Below, in pieces: positions 52,468 through 62,039 of a stretch of 64,000 nt of DNA. Position 1 is the stretch's first letter. Each line of letters opens with the position of its first letter. The position numbers and the translations under genes were made by a program. The stretch comes from Olivibacter sp. SDN3 (GTDB lineage: Bacteria; Bacteroidota; Bacteroidia; Sphingobacteriales; Sphingobacteriaceae). Below the pieces are notes generated by a model that saw only the letters and a list, made by a program, of their open reading frames with translations, had not been told where the DNA came from and did not search any database. Location of the stretch: contig NZ_CP060497.1 of the NCBI RefSeq assembly GCF_014334135.1, positions 3,844,001 through 3,908,000 of the forward strand. The letters run 5' to 3'.

Positions 52468-53955
52468 CTATTGCACGTAATTTTTGTACGTCTCTTCCGG
52501 CTCTTTATTCAAATCAATTAAATATCCATTTACGATGGCATAAACTGGCTTACCATCTCTGGCAAGGAAAAAATTGGCTTGACTACCCAACGTTGGGCTA
52601 TTCCCATAGATAGTACCTCTACTACTTAATAGTAGTGGTATCCGATGGTGTCTTCCCCCCGCTATATTGGTTAATTGGGCGGCAAGGTAGCCTTGCTTTA
52701 ACAACGATACCGCTCTTTGAGGTGTCAGTTCTTTTATACTATTAAACGGTGTTGGATAGACCTTGCCGCGCATGAACGTTAAGCCTTGAGCATCTAGTTC
52801 GTCATAACCGTAGCTGTCTTGCAAGTCGCCAACATCATCAATTCTTCCCCTGATATAAAATATGCTGTCGGGAGCGGTGATTTCATCTCTTTTTATGGCT
52901 AAATCGACGTTATATCGAAGTGAGTCTCGTTCTGCCTCTATATTTCTTATGAGTAAATCAGCCAATTTTGAGGAGTTTTCCGGAATTTCTTGATAGTTAT
53001 TGCGATCGTACTGTAGATAACTTTCCTGTGCAATCTCAATCAGCGCATTCAGAATGATCATAAAATTCAGTTTTCGAATGTACTGCTTTTCGGGATCGCC
53101 TTTATAACCACCAGACTCTATGAGCACGGTGCTTGCTCCCCATTTCTGGAAATTGTCGCCAAAACCTCGCGGTTCATGGGTGTCATCGTATTTGGCTACG
53201 CCATTTGGAACATATTGCTGTAATAGCTTATTCATGCCCACGATGAGTTGCATTGCCCGTCCTCTAACCTCATTAACGTCTTTTTCATGGTTGTATGCCG
53301 GCGCTAAGAAAGAAATGGTTGCTGGGTTGGGAGTTCCGGGGACATTATAATAGATGTGCTGATCATGTAGATTGAATCCGTAAGCAGGTTTATGTTGCTC
53401 GGCTGCAGCTTTTAAAATAACAGCTTCCGGACTTGCAGTTTGCCGAGCATCTCGGTTCAGGTCGATATCAAAAGCGTTTCGCCGGTTAAAAATTTCCGCT
53501 CCGTCAGGATTGATCATGGGCAAAAAAATAAGCGTCGTCTTGTCCTTAAGTAGGGATCGGATGCTGTCATAACCATCTCCTTTACCTTCAAGAAAATTAA
53601 AAATATCAAATAAAGCCATTGTTGCTGTACTTTCATTGCCGTGCATTTGCGACCAAAGCATTATTTTCTTTTTGCCATTTCCATGGCTCAATTGATACAA
53701 GATTCTTTTTTGTACCGATCGCCCCAATGTTTTAACGCTGAATAGATCTTGAGCTTTGCGTTTCAAAATAAGCGGTTCAATATCCTGGTGTTTGAAACGA
53801 CGGTGGGTCAATGTCTTTTCTTTATAGGTCTCAAAAGCAGTAGCTAACATAGTTGTATCTGGAGTATAGCTTGCTTTATTAGTTGAACCTGGATTTGTTT
53901 GTTGGCAAGAATACATGATTGCTAAGATAAATAGGGAGTAAATAGACTTTTTCAT
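52468..53955 (-). CDS. M14-family zinc carboxypeptidase lipoprotein
   Basis: 495 residues from the ATG at 53955, which gives a lipoprotein signal with Cys in AIMYSCQQ. Zinc ligands are His and Glu in QMHGNEST and His in FNLHDQH. The substrate-binding region NPDGAEIFNRRNAFDIDLNRDA and the catalytic Glu in VLIESGGYKGD complete the M14 set. M14 enzymes in bacteria often act on murein peptides (MpaA, Csd4 types). On the minus strand with LD-carboxypeptidase upstream, facing the SusC/SusD genes, which supports a cell-wall peptide role (inference). Confidence 0.88.
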   Translation of the reverse strand: MKKSIYSLFILAIMYSCQQTNPGSTNKASYTPDTTMLATAFETYKEKTLTHRRFKHQDIEPLILKRKAQDLFSVKTLGRSVQKRILYQLSHGNGKKKIMLWSQMHGNESTATMALFDIFNFLEGKGDGYDSIRSLLKDKTTLIFLPMINPDGAEIFNRRNAFDIDLNRDARQTASPEAVILKAAAEQHKPAYGFNLHDQHIYYNVPGTPNPATISFLAPAYNHEKDVNEVRGRAMQLIVGMNKLLQQYVPNGVAKYDDTHEPRGFGDNFQKWGASTVLIESGGYKGDPEKQYIRKLNFMIILNALIEIAQESYLQYDRNNYQEIPENSSKLADLLIRNIEAERDSLRYNVDLAIKRDEITAPDSIFYIRGRIDDVGDLQDSYGYDELDAQGLTFMRGKVYPTPFNSIKELTPQRAVSLLKQGYLAAQLTNIAGGRHHRIPLLLSSRGTIYGNSPTLGSQANFFLARDGKPVYAIVNGYLIDLNKEPEETYKNYVQ

Positions 53956-54166
53956 CTGTAAATAATTTTTCATTCATGTTTTACTTTTGGGGCATTAAGA
54001 GCCGGTGGCTTTTTTTATCCTTCGATCAGCCCCCTGTTTGCTGCAATTGGGGAGCCTACATGTTCTAAATTTATCTTTTACTACTTGACGAAAATGACAT
54101 TTTAAACAGGGGTTATTCATAATAAAAAAGTGTCTTGTTTATGATGTATTTCCAACGACCTTAAGC

Positions 54167-55240
54167 CTACTTAACCATTGAAGGACCGAATATGTTTGTT
54201 GCTACCGAAAATGTGCCATTATCCGCATTTAAACGGATAGGAGCGCCCACAGGTAGAATGAATTGCTCGCTTATATGTCCAATCAGTGCTCCCTGATAAG
54301 CAGGAACGTTCAATGGCCTAATATAATCATCGAGTATTTCGTCGAGCGTAAGTGAGCCATATCCGCCGCTAGGTGAACAATTGGTGCATTTACCGAATAT
54401 AAAGCCTTTGATTTGATCTAGTGTTCCGTTTAATTTTAGTTGACAGAGCATGCGTTCTATTCGATATGGTTCTTCGGCCACATCTTCCAAAAATAAAATG
54501 GTGTTTTCGAAGTCTGGAAAATACTTGCTGCCGGATATTCCCGTAAGAACGGTTAAGTTACCTCCTAATAATTTACCACTTACTTTACCTGGATTGATGG
54601 TTTGTATACGGTTTTCGCGAGGAATTAAGTCATCTTTTTTGAGAAGCGGGTTTTCATAGTGCGGCATTCCCCCCTGAAAAAAAAGGGTTTCGAACTGTTC
54701 AACAACAAAGGATGGCCAGGAACTCGTACCTACTGGCCCATGAAAGGTGATTAAACCTGTTTGACTATGAATGGCCGCATGCAGAGCCGTAATGTCGCTA
54801 TATCCCAAAAACACTTTGGGATTTTTTTTGATCAGAGGGTAATCGAGTTTATCTAGTAAACGTGCAGCTCCGGAACCACCTCGCATACAAACAATGGCTT
54901 TCACCTCCCGGTCTGCAAACATTTGGTGTATATCTTCCAGTTTACCTTCGTCACTACCAGCCAAATGGCCCAATCTGCTTTGTGTAAACTTACCCCATTT
55001 TACGCGAAACCCCAAGGCCTCGAACGTTTCTTGAGCAAGTTGAAAAGGTAAGTTGCCCACAATAGCTGATGATGGAGATATAATTCCGATCGTATCACCT
55101 TTCTGCAATTTTGGCGGGTAAATAAGGGGTAGTTTTGTAGATACAGGGAAGTCCCTGGCAAAACCATCATTTTTACCCGTTAAGAAAGCAGCACTTGCTA
55201 AACCCGTACCTAATGTTCGGAGAAAGGTTCTTTTGTTCAT
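54167..55240 (-). CDS. LD-carboxypeptidase (S66 family)
   Basis: 357 residues, exported by a signal that begins MNKRTFLRTLGTGLASAAFL. S66 serine peptidases remove the terminal D-Ala from murein tetrapeptides. Motifs: GDTIGIISPSS (about 49-59), AIVCMRGGSGAARLLDKLDY, the nucleophile Ser in FLGYSDITALH, GPVG near the oxyanion region, and the C-terminal GALIGHISEQFILPVGAPIRLNAD with the catalytic His. Its export suggests work on incoming rather than recycled cytoplasmic peptides. Lies 24 bases after pyrC and 193 bases before the M14 gene's upstream end. Confidence 0.9.
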   Translation of the reverse strand: MNKRTFLRTLGTGLASAAFLTGKNDGFARDFPVSTKLPLIYPPKLQKGDTIGIISPSSAIVGNLPFQLAQETFEALGFRVKWGKFTQSRLGHLAGSDEGKLEDIHQMFADREVKAIVCMRGGSGAARLLDKLDYPLIKKNPKVFLGYSDITALHAAIHSQTGLITFHGPVGTSSWPSFVVEQFETLFFQGGMPHYENPLLKKDDLIPRENRIQTINPGKVSGKLLGGNLTVLTGISGSKYFPDFENTILFLEDVAEEPYRIERMLCQLKLNGTLDQIKGFIFGKCTNCSPSGGYGSLTLDEILDDYIRPLNVPAYQGALIGHISEQFILPVGAPIRLNADNGTFSVATNIFGPSMVK

Positions 55241-55264
55241 ATTACTTGATAATTATGAATGATT

Positions 55265-56602
55265 TTAGCCGCGATCAAATGTCAGTCGTTGTCCGGGAAG
55301 ATCGTTTAACAAATGGCCATTCTCAAAAACCAAATTACCAGACACTAGGGTATGCGTAATAGAGGATTTAAAAGTATGTTCTTCGAACGGCGACCATCCG
55401 CACTTAGATAATATATTGGACGGGAGTACTTTATATGGTTTGTTTAAATCAACGAGAACCAAGTCGGCATAATAACCTTCCCTTATAAAACCTCTATGCT
55501 CAATCTGAAAACAGGTGGCCGTATTGTGAGCCGTTTTTTGAACAATTTCCTTTAACGTTAGCTTACCATCATGATAAAGATCTAGTAGGGCTTGTAGCGC
55601 ATGTTGTACCAGTGGCCCGCCTGAGGGGGCTTCACTGTAAGGTCTGGACTTTTCTTCTCGGGTATGTGGTGCGTGGTCTGTTGCGATAACATCTATACGG
55701 TCATCTAACACAGCCTTTAAGATCTCGTCTCTGTCTTCCTTGCCTTTTACCGCGGGGTTCCATTTAATTAAGTTCCCCTTTTCTTTATAGTCTTCATCGC
55801 TAAACCATAAATGGTGAATGCAGGCCTCAGCTGTTATTTTCTTTTCGCTCAGGGGGCTGTTGTTCTCGAAAAGACTGGTTTCTTTTGCTGTCGAAATATG
55901 TAGTATATGAAGTCTGGTTCCGTATTTTTTTGCCAATGCGACGGCATGGGATGATGATTTATAACAAGCTTCTGCAGAACGTATTAACGGATGCATATCA
56001 ATTGTTAGTTCATTATTGTATGTTGTATTGTACCTGGCTAGATTTTCCCGGATAGTTGCCTCGTCTTCACAGTGAGTGGCTACTAACATTGGCGCGTTTC
56101 GAAAAATATGCTCCAACGTTTGTTCGTTATCTACCAACATATTCCCGGTAGACGAACCCATAAAAACTTTTATACCGCAAACCTTCTTTGGATCTGTTTT
56201 TAAAACTTCGTCGATATTGTCGTTGGCGGCTCCCATGAAAAAAGAATAGTTGGCCAATGAGTTTTTCGCTGCAATGTTGTATTTATCTTCTAAAAGCGTT
56301 TGTGTAAGTGTGTTTGGTACCGTATTGGGCATTTCCATGAAACTGGTCGTGCCGCCCGCTACTGCCGCCCTGCTTTCATGCCAAATATCTGCCTTATGGG
56401 TAAGACCCGGTTCCCTAAAATGTACCTGGTCGTCAATCAGGCCCGGAAATAAGTGCAGACCTTCGGCATTAATTATTTTATCTGCCGGATGATTGATTTC
56501 ATTAGCGATCATTTCGATGATACCATGGTTGATATATATATCTGCTGTATAAATTTCATTTTCATTAACGATCGTTGCGGATTTAATTAGAATAGCTGGC
56601 AT
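55265..56602 (-). CDS. pyrC: dihydroorotase
   Basis: 445 residues, amidohydrolase of pyrimidine synthesis (carbamoyl-aspartate to dihydroorotate). Metal ligands in DDQVHFREPG (about 57-66), carboxylated Lys in GIKVFMGSSTGN, His in VATHCEDE and LHILHIST, and Asp in VIATDHAPHT. The C-terminal TAHNTATCFQIEHRGFIREGYYADLVLVDL is standard for this type. Allantoinase is the main alternative, but no purine-degradation genes are nearby. First gene of a minus-strand run with LD-carboxypeptidase. Confidence 0.9.
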   Translation of the reverse strand: MPAILIKSATIVNENEIYTADIYINHGIIEMIANEINHPADKIINAEGLHLFPGLIDDQVHFREPGLTHKADIWHESRAAVAGGTTSFMEMPNTVPNTLTQTLLEDKYNIAAKNSLANYSFFMGAANDNIDEVLKTDPKKVCGIKVFMGSSTGNMLVDNEQTLEHIFRNAPMLVATHCEDEATIRENLARYNTTYNNELTIDMHPLIRSAEACYKSSSHAVALAKKYGTRLHILHISTAKETSLFENNSPLSEKKITAEACIHHLWFSDEDYKEKGNLIKWNPAVKGKEDRDEILKAVLDDRIDVIATDHAPHTREEKSRPYSEAPSGGPLVQHALQALLDLYHDGKLTLKEIVQKTAHNTATCFQIEHRGFIREGYYADLVLVDLNKPYKVLPSNILSKCGWSPFEEHTFKSSITHTLVSGNLVFENGHLLNDLPGQRLTFDRG

Positions 56603-56693
56603 ATTTTTGTATTATTTATAAGGAATGTGTCGTATTTTCTCCCAAAAGTACATATTTTGGGATTGTTTTTACATATTAAATACATTACTTGTT

Positions 56694-58835
56694 ATGTCTT
56701 CGAATAATTTAGTTCTTGTACGATTATTGCTTTTCTGCTTGTTGATGAAGGGGGCTTCCATGCAAGCACAGCATTTTGAATTGAAAAGTATTTACAGCTT
56801 TCCTTTCCCAACTGGGTTAACCAGTGCAGCAACAGGATCAAAAATTGCTTTTGCTCTTAACGAGGAAGGTAAGAGAAATATATATGTTTCTGATGATGAA
56901 AATTTTACACCGATAAAATTAACAAATTATTCAAGTGATGACGGGCAAGAGATCAGTAGTCTTTCCGTTTCCGATGATGGCGAATGGGTGGTGTACGTGC
57001 GTGGTGGGGATCATGGTGGGAGCGGCGGAGCAGCAGTTAACTCTCTTTCCTTACCAGTGGCACCTAAGGTTGAAATCTTTTCACTTCCGTTCGAGGGTGG
57101 TGAACCACAGCGGATCGGTGAGGGCGACTATCCTATAATTTCCCCAATGAATGATCGTGTGGCTTTTTTAAGGAACGGTCAGGTTTGGGTGGCACCCATA
57201 GATGCTTCTTCTCCGGCAGAGCGGTTGTTTGCTATCCGTGGGAATGTGCAGTCCTTTAGCTGGTCTCCCTCTGGAGATCAGGTAGCATTTAGTTGCTTGA
57301 GAGACGATCATGCTTTCCTTGGCGTCTTTTCTCACTTGGATCAACCTATTGTATGGTTATCACCGGCCTTTGCATGGGATAGCAATCCGGTATGGTCGCC
57401 TGATGGTTCGGAGATAGCTTTCGTTCGTACGCCCGGTAAAGGCGGCGCGCCCGATTCTTTGCTTGCGAGAAAACATCAACCTTGGGAGATCTGGGTGGCT
57501 TCAAGTGTAACGGGGGAGGGAATGCGCGTATGGAAAGCTCCGGAAACACTGGCGGGATCCTTGCCTACTACACAGGGAGGGGCAAATTTGCAATGGGGTT
57601 TGGAAAGCCATCTTAATTTTGTTTCTTATCACGATGGATGGCCGCATATTTATGCGCTTCCCTTGAAACCGCAAGGACAACCTATTTTATTAACGCCGGG
57701 AGACTTTATGGTTGAGCACGTAACATTAAGTCCTGATAAAAAAACACTTGTCTTCAGTGCAAACACAGGAAGTGACAGCCTGGATCTTCACCGTCGACAC
57801 ATAGGTAGGGTAGCTGTGGATAAGCCAGGAATGGAACTTCTGACCGATGGTAAAGGGATGGAAACCTATCCGCAGATAACGGGCGATGGTAAGGCCTTGC
57901 TTATGTTGAAAGCAACGGCAGAACAGCCGCTATTGCCCGCAGTAAAAATGCTTGAAGAGGGCGGGGCATCTGATATTAAAATTTTAGGCGAAGATTTATT
58001 GCCGGCTGACCTTCCTCTGAACCAACTGGTTACCCCAAAAGCAGTTACTTTTGAGGCAGAAGACGGGATGTTGGTGCATGCGCAATTGTACGAACCGGTT
58101 AATTCAACAGGTGATCATCCTGCTATTGTGTATATACATGGCGGTCCACAGCGACAAATGTTGTTGGGATGGCATTATATGGACTATTATGCGTATAACT
58201 ATGCACTCAACCAATATTTGGTAAACCAGGGTTTTACGGTATTGTCGGTGAACTATCGCTTAGGAATTGGCTATGGTTACGAAGCACATAAACCAGCCCA
58301 TGGTGGCATGTATGGTGCCGCTGAATATAAAGATATTAAGGCTGCTGGAGCATGGCTTGCTCGCCAAGCGGGAATAGATAAAAATAAGATAGGTGTATAT
58401 GGCGGATCATATGGCGGGTATTTAACGGCAATGGCTCTAGCCAGGGATTCCGAGATATTCGCTGCCGGTGTGGATATCCATGGTGTGCATAACTTTATGG
58501 GAAGACTATCGACTACAGATGCGGAGCTTGCTCCTGATACAGAGGAAGCTTTGCGTGCTGTACAAAAATCTTCTCCTGTAACATGGCTTGATCAATGGAA
58601 GTCACCCGTGCTTATTATTCATGCGGATGATGACCGGAATGTGTCGTTTCATCAAAGTGTGGATTTGGTGCGTCGCTTCGAGCAGAAGGGAATTCCTTAC
58701 AGTTACCTGGTCATACCAGACGATACTCATCATTGGATGCGTCATGCCAACGCATTGAAGGTAGCAGAGGCTACTGCTGATTTTTTAACGGAACAATTGA
58801 TGCATAAGAACGTCAATAATTCCCTATCTTTGTAG
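56694..58835 (+). CDS. S9-family prolyl oligopeptidase-type peptidase
   Basis: 713 residues from the ATG at 56694, giving a signal peptide (VRLLLFCLLMKGASMQAQ); a longer frame begins at 56625. The N-terminal half is a beta-propeller of TolB/WD-like repeats (e.g. FSWSPSGDQVAFSC, NPVWSPDGSEIAFVR). The C-terminal alpha/beta hydrolase has Ser in GVYGGSYGGYLTAM, Asp in LIIHADDDRNV and His in PDDTHHWMRH. Exported peptidase cleaving short peptides, possibly after Pro. The last codons overlap a TATCTTTG element preceding the helicase. Confidence 0.9.
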   Translation: MSSNNLVLVRLLLFCLLMKGASMQAQHFELKSIYSFPFPTGLTSAATGSKIAFALNEEGKRNIYVSDDENFTPIKLTNYSSDDGQEISSLSVSDDGEWVVYVRGGDHGGSGGAAVNSLSLPVAPKVEIFSLPFEGGEPQRIGEGDYPIISPMNDRVAFLRNGQVWVAPIDASSPAERLFAIRGNVQSFSWSPSGDQVAFSCLRDDHAFLGVFSHLDQPIVWLSPAFAWDSNPVWSPDGSEIAFVRTPGKGGAPDSLLARKHQPWEIWVASSVTGEGMRVWKAPETLAGSLPTTQGGANLQWGLESHLNFVSYHDGWPHIYALPLKPQGQPILLTPGDFMVEHVTLSPDKKTLVFSANTGSDSLDLHRRHIGRVAVDKPGMELLTDGKGMETYPQITGDGKALLMLKATAEQPLLPAVKMLEEGGASDIKILGEDLLPADLPLNQLVTPKAVTFEAEDGMLVHAQLYEPVNSTGDHPAIVYIHGGPQRQMLLGWHYMDYYAYNYALNQYLVNQGFTVLSVNYRLGIGYGYEAHKPAHGGMYGAAEYKDIKAAGAWLARQAGIDKNKIGVYGGSYGGYLTAMALARDSEIFAAGVDIHGVHNFMGRLSTTDAELAPDTEEALRAVQKSSPVTWLDQWKSPVLIIHADDDRNVSFHQSVDLVRRFEQKGIPYSYLVIPDDTHHWMRHANALKVAEATADFLTEQLMHKNVNNSLSL
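58825..58832 (+). promoter_or_regulatory. -7 element directly before the helicase start
   Basis: TATCTTTG, exact consensus, at the end of the S9 peptidase gene and seven bases before the helicase ATG. The best upstream TTG (58797-58799) is at 25 bases, too far for a typical promoter, so this may be chance. Confidence 0.35.
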
Positions 58836-58838
58836 GCT

Positions 58839-60173
58839 ATGCACAAAACGTTTGAGGATTTTAAATTCAATAAACAAATACTGAACGCAATAGCGGAGGC
58901 GGGTTATACAACGCCTACACCCATTCAGCAAAAGGCGATTACTCCCATACTAGCCGGGCAGGATGTGATGGGGATTGCCCAGACAGGAACAGGCAAAACC
59001 GCAGCCTATGTGCTACCTATCGTGATGAATTTGAAATATGCACAGGGAAACGATCCCCGCGCTTTGGTTTTATCACCTACACGTGAGCTGGCCATGCAGA
59101 TTGAGGAACAGGTGAGGCTCTTTGCCAAGTATACGGACCTGAGGACAACCGTGCTTTATGGCGGTTTAGGTCCTAAAACACAGATAGCAGCACTAGATGC
59201 AGGAACCGATATCATTGTTTCGACTCCTGGACGTTTTCTAGACCTTTATTTAGCAGGGCATATTAATCTCAAGCAATTAAAGGTGATGGTGATGGATGAA
59301 GCGGATAAAATGATGGATATGGGTTTCATTAGCAAAATCCATCGTGTTTTGGAGATCGTGCCACGTAAAAGACAAAACCTTCTTTTTTCCGCTACAATGA
59401 GCGAGCTTGTGCATAAAATAGCAGGAGATTTTCTGGCTTTTCCGACAATCGTAGAGGTAGCACCGCAGGCTACCCCGGCGGCGACCGTATCACAACGGCT
59501 TTTTAAGGTGCCGAATATCAAGACAAAGATTAATCTTTTACAGCATCTATTAAAAGATGACAGTGAATTACATCGATTGATTGTATTCTGCAAAACCAAA
59601 GTGTCAGCAGATAATGTGTATCATTTTCTACTTAGAAAATACGGTGAAGAGGGCGTACGTGTAATTCATGCAAATAAGGGACAAAATACCCGAATCAACT
59701 CGATCAATGCTTTTAGAGACGGTGATGTACGGATTTTGGTTGCTACAGATGTAGCGGCAAGAGGACTTGATATTAGTGATGTAAGTCATGTTATTAATTT
59801 TGACATACCCATTGTCATAGAAGACTATGTACATCGCATTGGAAGGACAGGTAGAGCCTATAAAACAGGAGTGGCCATTAGTTTCTGTTCACCTGCGGAA
59901 GAATATTATGTTAATAAGGTTGAAAAACTGATTAGACAGACAATACCGATAATGGAAATCCCGGAAGGTGTAGTTATAGAAAAAACAGGTATAGAAGAAA
60001 AACAAGCCATAGCCAAAGAAATAGATGCGCAGAAGCGAAAAGAGAACCCCGATTTTAAGGGTGCTTTCCACGAAAAAAAGGCTGCTAATTTGAAGAAGAA
60101 TAATACGAAGAAGGCATCAGCCAGAAAGCCAACATTAAAGAAAGCGGGTACGAAAGCTAAGCGCTACCGATGA
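58839..60173 (+). CDS. DEAD-box RNA helicase
   Basis: 444 residues. All superfamily 2 motifs are visible: Q motif (TPTPIQQKAI), I (AQTGTGKT), Ia (PTRELAMQ), GG, Ib (TPGR), II (DEAD), III (SAT), IV (LIVFCKTK), V (ATDVAARGLD) and VI (HRIGRTGR). The C-terminal 70 residues are Lys-rich, a probable RNA-binding tail. Remodels RNA in ribosome assembly or decay. The small membrane-protein gene overlaps its end by four bases. Confidence 0.95.
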   Translation: MHKTFEDFKFNKQILNAIAEAGYTTPTPIQQKAITPILAGQDVMGIAQTGTGKTAAYVLPIVMNLKYAQGNDPRALVLSPTRELAMQIEEQVRLFAKYTDLRTTVLYGGLGPKTQIAALDAGTDIIVSTPGRFLDLYLAGHINLKQLKVMVMDEADKMMDMGFISKIHRVLEIVPRKRQNLLFSATMSELVHKIAGDFLAFPTIVEVAPQATPAATVSQRLFKVPNIKTKINLLQHLLKDDSELHRLIVFCKTKVSADNVYHFLLRKYGEEGVRVIHANKGQNTRINSINAFRDGDVRILVATDVAARGLDISDVSHVINFDIPIVIEDYVHRIGRTGRAYKTGVAISFCSPAEEYYVNKVEKLIRQTIPIMEIPEGVVIEKTGIEEKQAIAKEIDAQKRKENPDFKGAFHEKKAANLKKNNTKKASARKPTLKKAGTKAKRYR

Positions 60174-60421
60174 AGCAAATTAGAATAACGCCACTGAATA
60201 TTGCCTGCGCCTCCCTTGCTGCGTGGATCCTATGGGAGTCTGTCATTGGTCACGTTGCACTACATGCGGCAGGAATGAGATTGATTTTGGTTTTAGTGCT
60301 CGCTGTAGCTGATCAATTTTTTCGATTTTTCTTTAAAAAAATGAAACAGATTTGGTTGGTCGAAATAGGTTTTATAGTTTTTACAGTGCTGGTAGTTTGG
60401 GTCATTGGACTTGGTGGCTAG
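60170..60421 (+). CDS. small hypothetical membrane protein
   Basis: 83 residues with three hydrophobic helices (about 8-25, 34-50, 60-79) separated by a basic loop (FFKKMKQIW). No recognised family. Its ATG overlaps the helicase stop as ATGA, implying translational coupling. Confidence 0.6.
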   Translation: MKQIRITPLNIACASLAAWILWESVIGHVALHAAGMRLILVLVLAVADQFFRFFFKKMKQIWLVEIGFIVFTVLVVWVIGLGG

Positions 60422-60564
60422 TCATCTTGAATAGTTAATATATAAGTTATAAAATGGTTATTTTAGATTAGTAGAGTCGTTTGTCTAATCAATTTTGTAT
60501 TAAATTGATGCCTGTACAAAGGAGGCAAACTACTGAAATTCGTTAACCTGATAATAGAGAACAT

Positions 60565-60915
60565 ATGAGAAAAGCAGAGATTAAATTGACGATTGAATTG
60601 GACGACGCGAATATCCCTCAACAGATCACCTGGGAATCAACTGAAGGCGAGAATAAAGAAGCACTACCAACTAAGGCAATGTTTCTGGCATTATGGGATC
60701 ATCATTATAAAAACGCCTTACGTATAGATTTATGGACTAAAGATATGCCATTAGATGAAATGAAACGCTTTTTTTATGAAACACTGCAAACAATGGGTGA
60801 TTCTTTCTTGCGAGCAGCAGGAACTGACCCCTTGGCGGAAGCCGTTATTGGCGATTTAAGAGATTATTGCGATCATTTTGCTGAAAAAATGGAAGTGACA
60901 CAGAAGAAGAGTTAA
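60565..60915 (+). CDS. gldC: gliding motility protein GldC
   Basis: 116 residues, cytoplasmic. Recognised by KAEIKLTIELDDANIPQQITWESTEGE at the start, TKAMFLALWDHHYKNALRIDLWTKDMPLDEMKRFFYETL in the middle and FLRAAGTDPLAEAVIGDLRDYCDHF at the end. It assists gliding in Flavobacterium but is also conserved in non-gliding Bacteroidota, where its role is unclear. Own transcript likely; gap of 143 bases upstream. Confidence 0.9.
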   Translation: MRKAEIKLTIELDDANIPQQITWESTEGENKEALPTKAMFLALWDHHYKNALRIDLWTKDMPLDEMKRFFYETLQTMGDSFLRAAGTDPLAEAVIGDLRDYCDHFAEKMEVTQKKS

Positions 60916-60946
60916 ACTTTGTTGTTGTTCCCATCAACAAATGGGC

Positions 60947-60975
60947 TTGAAAAGTATTTTTTAAATGTAAATTTA
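60947..60975 (+). promoter_or_regulatory. candidate promoter of gpsA
   Basis: TTG at 60947-60949, 18 bases, TAAATTTA at 60968-60975 (one mismatch to TAnnTTTG). Predicted start near 60980, just before the terminator-like hairpin. Confidence 0.4.
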
Positions 60976-60983
60976 ATTAACTT

Positions 60984-61012
60984 GTCCCTGTATTAAAATA
61001 GGGACTTTTTTT
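60984..61012 (+). terminator. terminator-like hairpin immediately upstream of gpsA
   Basis: GTCCCT (60984-60989) with AGGGAC (61000-61005), then seven T. It ends five bases before the gpsA ATG; it may end the gldC transcript or act as an attenuator for gpsA. Confidence 0.6.
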
Positions 61013-61017
61013 ATTAT

Positions 61018-62019
61018 ATGCGTACTAGAAAGATAGCAGTGGTTGGTGGGGGAAGTTGGGCGACAGCCATAGTTAAAATGCTAAGCGATAACGATAGGGA
61101 AAAGACGATTTATTGGTGGATGCGAAATAAAGAAACAGTTGAGTATATTAGACAATATCGCCATAACCCCAACTATTTAAGTGCCGTTGAGATCAAACTT
61201 CCTGCCAAGCAAATAACGGATAATTTATTACAAGTGATTCAAGAGTCTGAATTAATTGTATTAAATGTGCCTGCGGCCTTTCTGAAAGATGCGATGCATG
61301 AAGTAAAGTCTGAAGATCTGAAGGGTAAATATATTATCAGTGCCATTAAAGGCATTATTCCCGACGAAAATCAGCTTGTTGGAGATTATTTACAATCAGC
61401 TTTCGGTGTTCCAATTGAGTATATAGCAGTGATCAGCGGCCCTTGTCATGCGGAGGAAGTTTCATTGGAAAAATTGTCTTATCTAACCATTGCCTCGGAC
61501 TCCTTGGATACGGCCACAACTTTTGCTGATTTATTAGATACCCGGTATATAAAAACCGTTCTGTCTGACGATATCTATGGAACAGAATATGGCGCAGTGC
61601 TGAAGAACATCTATGCGGTAGCAAGTGGCATCTGTCATGGTGTAGGGTTTGGAGATAATTTTCAGGCAGTACTGATTTCGAACGCTATTCGGGAGATGGC
61701 GAGATTTTTGGCAAATGTTCACCCAATTAACCGGGATATTAACGAGTCTGCTTATCTAGGGGATTTATTAGTAACTGCTTATTCTCAGTTTAGCCGCAAT
61801 CGTACGTTTGGGAATATGATAGGTAAAGGATATACTGTTCGATCGGCACAATTAGAGATGAATATGATTGCGGAGGGATATTATGCCTCGAAATGTATCC
61901 ATCAAATAAATAAAACCTATCAGGTAGAAATGCCTATTTGTAGAGCCGTATATGCCATATTATATGAAAAACATTCGCCACATATTGAGATGAAACTGCT
62001 CGCCGAGTTATTAACATAA
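61018..62019 (+). CDS. gpsA: glycerol-3-phosphate dehydrogenase [NAD(P)+]
   Basis: 333 residues. Reduces dihydroxyacetone phosphate to sn-glycerol 3-phosphate for phospholipid synthesis. N-terminal GGGSWATAIVKML binds the nucleotide; SGPCHAEEV and catalytic Lys in EYGAVLKNIYAVASGICHG are present, followed by LGDLLVTAYSQFSRNRTFG for glycerol-phosphate binding. Complete length. Followed by a gamma-glutamyltransferase gene after 20 bases. Confidence 0.93.
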   Translation: MRTRKIAVVGGGSWATAIVKMLSDNDREKTIYWWMRNKETVEYIRQYRHNPNYLSAVEIKLPAKQITDNLLQVIQESELIVLNVPAAFLKDAMHEVKSEDLKGKYIISAIKGIIPDENQLVGDYLQSAFGVPIEYIAVISGPCHAEEVSLEKLSYLTIASDSLDTATTFADLLDTRYIKTVLSDDIYGTEYGAVLKNIYAVASGICHGVGFGDNFQAVLISNAIREMARFLANVHPINRDINESAYLGDLLVTAYSQFSRNRTFGNMIGKGYTVRSAQLEMNMIAEGYYASKCIHQINKTYQVEMPICRAVYAILYEKHSPHIEMKLLAELLT

Positions 62020-62039
62020 TGGTTTAAAAACAGTGTTAT

